Shown here in pieces: positions 6,069 through 8,726 of a DNA stretch of 8,726 nt (its first letter is position 1; each line of letters starts with the position of its first letter). The notes below the pieces were generated by a model, which saw only the letters and a list, made by a program, of their open reading frames with translations, searched no databases and had not been told where the DNA came from. The translations under genes were made by a program, and so were the position numbers. The stretch covers positions 1-8,726 of the forward strand of contig QFNN01000118.1 of the NCBI GenBank assembly GCA_003240855.1, given 5' to 3'. Origin of the DNA: Sphingomonas sanxanigenens. Its GTDB lineage: Bacteria > Pseudomonadota > Alphaproteobacteria > Sphingomonadales > Sphingomonadaceae.

Positions 6069-7562
6069 ATGGACCTGAACGAACTCCTTGATGTCGCCCG
6101 CACCGCCGGCGAGCCCCAGCCGGTCGACAGAAGCAAGGTCGGCATGGGCGGCGTGGATCCGCTCGGTCTGCGCCAGATCAATTTCGGCCTGATGGACCGG
6201 GTGCTCCCTGACCTCAACAACGTCGCAAGCCACATCCGGCCCTATACGCTGATGGCCTGGGCCTGGCGGCGCGTCCGCCATATCCTCGAGCGCGGAAGGC
6301 GACAGAGCGCACAGGCCGAGGAGATGCGCGATTTCGTCGACCGGATCGAGGCGATCTACGCGTGGTCGCAGTTTCTGATCAATCCGAAAGCCGACATACC
6401 CGGAGCACAGGCCATGCGCCCGATGCTGGATACGGTGCGCTATCGTTTTGGCGGCGAGGAATGGGAAGCCCGGCGCAACATGAGACGCTATTCCACCGGC
6501 TTCATATCGCCGCTGAACTACGGCCCAAGCCTGCGCACGATGGGCTGGTTGATCCCGGTCGAGGGCGCCGCTGGCATATTCCAGCCCGATCCTGCCCTCG
6601 AGCCGGTGCTCGACGCCTTCGAAAAACGCTTCGAGGGCGAGCTGGACCACGAGGCGTTCAATCGCTTCGGAAGCGTCAGCGTGAAGCGGGCGGACGCCGA
6701 GCGCTGGGGTAAACTCTGGACGATGGACAAGCCTCGCGCGGCCGAAGCGAAGGCCATGTTCGCCAGGCTCGGCGGCGAACGCGCGGCGCCGGCCCGCCAG
6801 AAAGGCGTGGCTCTGATTCTGGCGGCCGTTGCGGATCTGGCGGACGAGGAGGCGACGTACGAGGATATCAGAATGCGGATGGCCGATCGGGCCGACGCAT
6901 GGAGCAACGCGAACGACCGCCCGATCGCGGCGGACGAATGGAGAGCGGTCCAGATCCGGCAGCTGTTCCGGCTCGCGCTCGAAGGTCTGTTCTATTGGAC
7001 GATCGGCGCGCTTCTACCTGCCTCCCGTTCCACCCGGCAGCTCGCACAGGCCTTCATCGATGCCCTCGACGAGACGTCATTGGCGGATAGCGCTGGAGAG
7101 TGGATTCTCGCGTCGAAGGACACCACAAATCCCGTCGAACATCTTCGCTCCCTGCAGAAAGTCCTTCGCGACCAGGAAAGGCTTCCTACTGCCATTGTCG
7201 CGGCCCTTGCTCTCTGCCTCCGCGAAGCGCCGAACCAGGGCCACCCATTCGAGAATCCCGATCGATTGCCCCTCAGCCGGGCCAGGAGGGAGGCGGAAAG
7301 CTGGCGTGAGCTCTCGCCGGCCGGTTTCGTCGGGCGCGTGCTCGAGATCTGGATCATGGCGCAGCATGCCTATTGGTCCGTCGGACGGGGCCTGGCCGAC
7401 GCTCGAAATCGGGGCAAGACGATCCTCCGTTTGCGGATTGTCATGGACGAGGGCGGATGGACACTGACGCCGGGCACGACGCGCCAGGGCAATCCTCCAG
7501 AGCCGACCCCGGACCGGCTCGAAACGGCGACGAATCTGCTCGTCGAATGCGGGCGCCTCTAG
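6069..7562 (+). CDS. Uncharacterised helical protein, partner of the PLD-type gene
   Basis: The product is 497 residues and I do not recognise a family with confidence. It is predicted mostly helical, without signal peptide, convincing membrane span, Walker motif or visible catalytic triad. The N-terminus has an Asp-Pro-Leu-Gly segment at 30-33, then a Leu-Pro-Asp-Leu-Asn-Asn-Val segment and an Arg-Pro-Tyr-Thr-Leu-Met-Ala-Trp stretch at 57-64. That order recalls uncharacterised proteins, including DUF6361-like ones, that I have seen beside PLD or helicase genes in defence islands; this is memory, not a match. A Tyr-Ser-Thr-Gly-Phe-Ile-Ser-Pro segment at 141-148 may be another conserved patch. 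The ATG at 6069 is 5 bases after the upstream stop, with a GTG directly before it at 6066; Shine-Dalgarno support is weak, which fits translational coupling. Tight linkage suggests the two products form a complex, or one senses while the other cuts. The coding call is strong; the function is open. Confidence 0.75.
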   Translation: MDLNELLDVARTAGEPQPVDRSKVGMGGVDPLGLRQINFGLMDRVLPDLNNVASHIRPYTLMAWAWRRVRHILERGRRQSAQAEEMRDFVDRIEAIYAWSQFLINPKADIPGAQAMRPMLDTVRYRFGGEEWEARRNMRRYSTGFISPLNYGPSLRTMGWLIPVEGAAGIFQPDPALEPVLDAFEKRFEGELDHEAFNRFGSVSVKRADAERWGKLWTMDKPRAAEAKAMFARLGGERAAPARQKGVALILAAVADLADEEATYEDIRMRMADRADAWSNANDRPIAADEWRAVQIRQLFRLALEGLFYWTIGALLPASRSTRQLAQAFIDALDETSLADSAGEWILASKDTTNPVEHLRSLQKVLRDQERLPTAIVAALALCLREAPNQGHPFENPDRLPLSRARREAESWRELSPAGFVGRVLEIWIMAQHAYWSVGRGLADARNRGKTILRLRIVMDEGGWTLTPGTTRQGNPPEPTPDRLETATNLLVECGRL

Positions 7563-7579
7563 CGACACGCGAGTGTCGC
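7562..7579 (+). promoter_or_regulatory. GNRA-tetraloop hairpin at the end of the two-gene operon
   Basis: The arms GCGACAC and GTGTCGC pair perfectly over 7 bp around a GCGA tetraloop. The stem includes the last base of the TAG stop codon of the 497-residue gene. There is no T-tract after it. A hairpin here could protect the 3' end of the message or aid pausing before the terminator about 100 bases downstream. Confidence 0.45.
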
Positions 7580-7673
7580 ATCCGTGCAAGGAAATGCAGG
7601 CGCGTTACGATACGATCTTGCTGCGACCCGAGGGGCCTTCGAGTCGAAAGTTTCGGCGGCCTCCCACTCATAA

Positions 7674-7707
7674 AGCCTGCCTGGTCCTGCCGGGCAGGCT
7701 CTTTTTT
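7674..7707 (+). terminator. Rho-independent terminator after the two-gene operon
   Basis: An 8-bp perfect stem, AGCCTGCC (7674-7681) with GGCAGGCT (7693-7700), encloses an 11-base loop and is followed after one base by six T residues (7702-7707). This is a canonical intrinsic terminator for plus-strand transcription. It separates the PLD-type operon from htpG. The minus strand has only a short T-run beyond the stem, so termination should be mainly for the plus strand. Confidence 0.8.
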
Positions 7708-7782
7708 CGCCTGCCGATCATTGTTCGTCCAAGTCCACATGCCGGAGCGGCGCGTGATCGAGGAATGTCTTCACCGCGTCTG

Positions 7783-7811
7783 CTTGAAAGCATTTGGCGG
7801 TCTCGCCATCT
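7783..7811 (+). promoter_or_regulatory. Candidate RpoH (sigma-32) heat-shock promoter for htpG
   Basis: CTTGAAA (7783-7789) is followed by a 14-base spacer and CGCCATCT (7804-7811), close to the heat-shock consensus CTTGAAA and CCCCATnT. Measured the alphaproteobacterial way, CTTG lies 17 bases before the -10 box. The predicted transcript would start near 7817, leaving a short leader of about 34 bases before the htpG start codon. The match fits the known heat-shock control of htpG in proteobacteria. Confidence 0.65.
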
Positions 7812-7850
7812 GATCGGCGATCGAAACCCAGGAGATTGTGGAAAGAAGCC

Positions 7851-8726
7851 ATGACGACGACGTTGGATGCTGCGCCTGAAACCCGTTCCTTCGAAACGGA
7901 CGTTGCCAAGCTGCTGCACCTCATGGTGCACTCGGTCTATTCGGACAAAGATGTGTTCCTGCGCGAACTCATCTCGAACGCCGCCGATGCCTGCGAGAAG
8001 CTTCGCTATGAAATGCTGAGCCATCCCGAATTGGGCTCGGGCGAACTCCCGCGGATCACAGTGACACTCGACCCCGACCAGCGGCGGCTCATCGTCGAGG
8101 ACAATGGCATCGGCATGAACGAGGCCGAGATGATCGAGGCGCTCGGCACGATTGCGCGATCGGGGACCAAAGCCTTCATGGAACGCGTCGCTTCGGCGAA
8201 AGACGCTGAAGGCGCGCAGCTGATTGGGCAGTTCGGCGTCGGTTTCTATTCGGCGTTCATGGTCGCCGACAAAGTCGACGTGTTCTCGCGAAGGGCCGGT
8301 GGGGATACCGCGGCGCATTGGTCGTCGGACGGTCTTGGGACCTACAGCGTCGAGATTGCCGAGCTTGCGGATGCCCCCACGCATGGCACCCGGGTCGTGC
8401 TGGAGCTCAAGGAAGACGCGGCCCAATATGCGCAGCGCTTCAACTCCGAAGGGATCATCAAGGCGCAGTCGGGCCACGTCCCCGTGCCGATCTTCCTGCT
8501 GGAGAAGCCCGATGCTGAGCCGGTCCAGATAGGCGACGGCGCCGCCCTTTGGACGAAGCCAAAGTCCGAAATTAGCGAAGAGGATTACACCGACTTCTAC
8601 CGCAGCGTGGCCGGGCAGTTCGACAAGCCTGCGCTTACGCTGCACTATCGGGCCGAGGGTCTGCACGAATATTCCGTCCTCGCCTTCATTCCGGAGATGA
8701 AGCCTTTCGACCTGTTCGACCCGGAC
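7851..8726 (+). CDS. htpG: HtpG, Hsp90-family molecular chaperone (runs off the right edge)
   Basis: The first 292 residues are present and the frame is open to the window end. All Hsp90 N-terminal ATP-binding (GHKL) motifs are visible: Glu39-Leu-Ile-Ser-Asn43 with Asp46; Asp84-Asn-Gly-Ile-Gly-Met; the lid segment Gly-Thr-Ile-Ala-Arg-Ser-Gly-Thr at 99-106; Gly126-Gln-Phe-Gly-Val-Gly-Phe-Tyr; and Gly-Thr-Arg at 179-181. Sequence from about 235 onward (Glu-Glu-Asp-Tyr-Thr-Asp-Phe-Tyr) begins the middle domain. The enzyme is a cytosolic, ATP-dependent dimeric chaperone that remodels client proteins, with DnaK, under heat or other stress. The ATG at 7851 has a purine-rich GGAAAGAAG just upstream and gives the usual short N-terminal extension before the Ser-Phe-Glu-Thr start of the fold. 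A heat-shock promoter precedes it and a terminator isolates it from the operon upstream. It appears intact as far as seen; whether it is the cell's only htpG or an extra copy cannot be told. Confidence 0.96.
   Translation, partial: MTTTLDAAPETRSFETDVAKLLHLMVHSVYSDKDVFLRELISNAADACEKLRYEMLSHPELGSGELPRITVTLDPDQRRLIVEDNGIGMNEAEMIEALGTIARSGTKAFMERVASAKDAEGAQLIGQFGVGFYSAFMVADKVDVFSRRAGGDTAAHWSSDGLGTYSVEIAELADAPTHGTRVVLELKEDAAQYAQRFNSEGIIKAQSGHVPVPIFLLEKPDAEPVQIGDGAALWTKPKSEISEEDYTDFYRSVAGQFDKPALTLHYRAEGLHEYSVLAFIPEMKPFDLFDPD

Noticed and set aside
7581..7673. Possible small gene starting at the ATG near 7593 downstream of the operon
   Set aside because: AAGGA lies only one base from the ATG, too close for a usable ribosome-binding site, and the frame reads straight through the terminator.
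7668..8666. Minus-strand open frame of 332 codons across the htpG region
   Set aside because: It runs antisense through the terminator, the heat-shock promoter and the unmistakable HtpG coding sequence.

Overview
The window looks like part of a mobile or accessory region of a GC-rich alphaproteobacterium, most likely a sphingomonad or a close relative. Three things suggest this: a strong third-position GC bias that throws long antisense shadow frames, an HtpG N-terminus of the alphaproteobacterial type, and the order parB-like, ardC-like, DUF6927-like, which I associate with sphingomonad plasmids and integrative elements. The assignment comes from recognising families, not from a database search.

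Left block (about 1-3526, minus strand). Three genes read leftward in probable operon order. First is a large ParB/RepB/Spo0J-type protein of 689 residues, then an ArdC-type antirestriction/zincin protein of 314 residues, then a small DUF6927-like protein. The last departs from the family pattern as I remember it at about position 99, leaving 96 residues. The bases to the left of 99 are non-coding and hold three short stem-loops, as expected if the window begins inside the end of an inserted element. Two strong RNA hairpins lie in this operon: one directly upstream of the parB-like Shine-Dalgarno sequence and one between parB-like and ardC-like. Each is fully paired, through a G-U wobble, only on the transcribed minus strand.

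Middle block (about 3712-7562, plus strand). This is a tight two-gene operon diverging from the ParB-like gene. The first gene encodes a 783-residue protein with two phospholipase-D-type (HxK...GSxN) half-sites, a Gly-rich and an acidic linker, and a Cys-rich C-terminus resembling a zinc ribbon. The second starts 5 bases after the first stops and encodes a 497-residue, mostly helical protein that I cannot assign. The cassette ends in a GNRA-loop hairpin at the stop codon and, about 100 bases on, a canonical intrinsic terminator. It is the best candidate here for an undescribed system, plausibly a nuclease-based defence module carried on the element.

Right block (7708-8726, plus strand). A good RpoH (sigma-32) heat-shock promoter match lies 40 bases upstream of htpG (Hsp90), which runs off the right edge. 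The terminator before it and its own promoter suggest htpG is regulated separately from the two-gene cassette.

The left block looks like backbone or antirestriction cargo, the middle like a putative defence cassette, and the right like a stress-response gene. I see no tRNA, rRNA, CRISPR array, integrase or complete insertion sequence.
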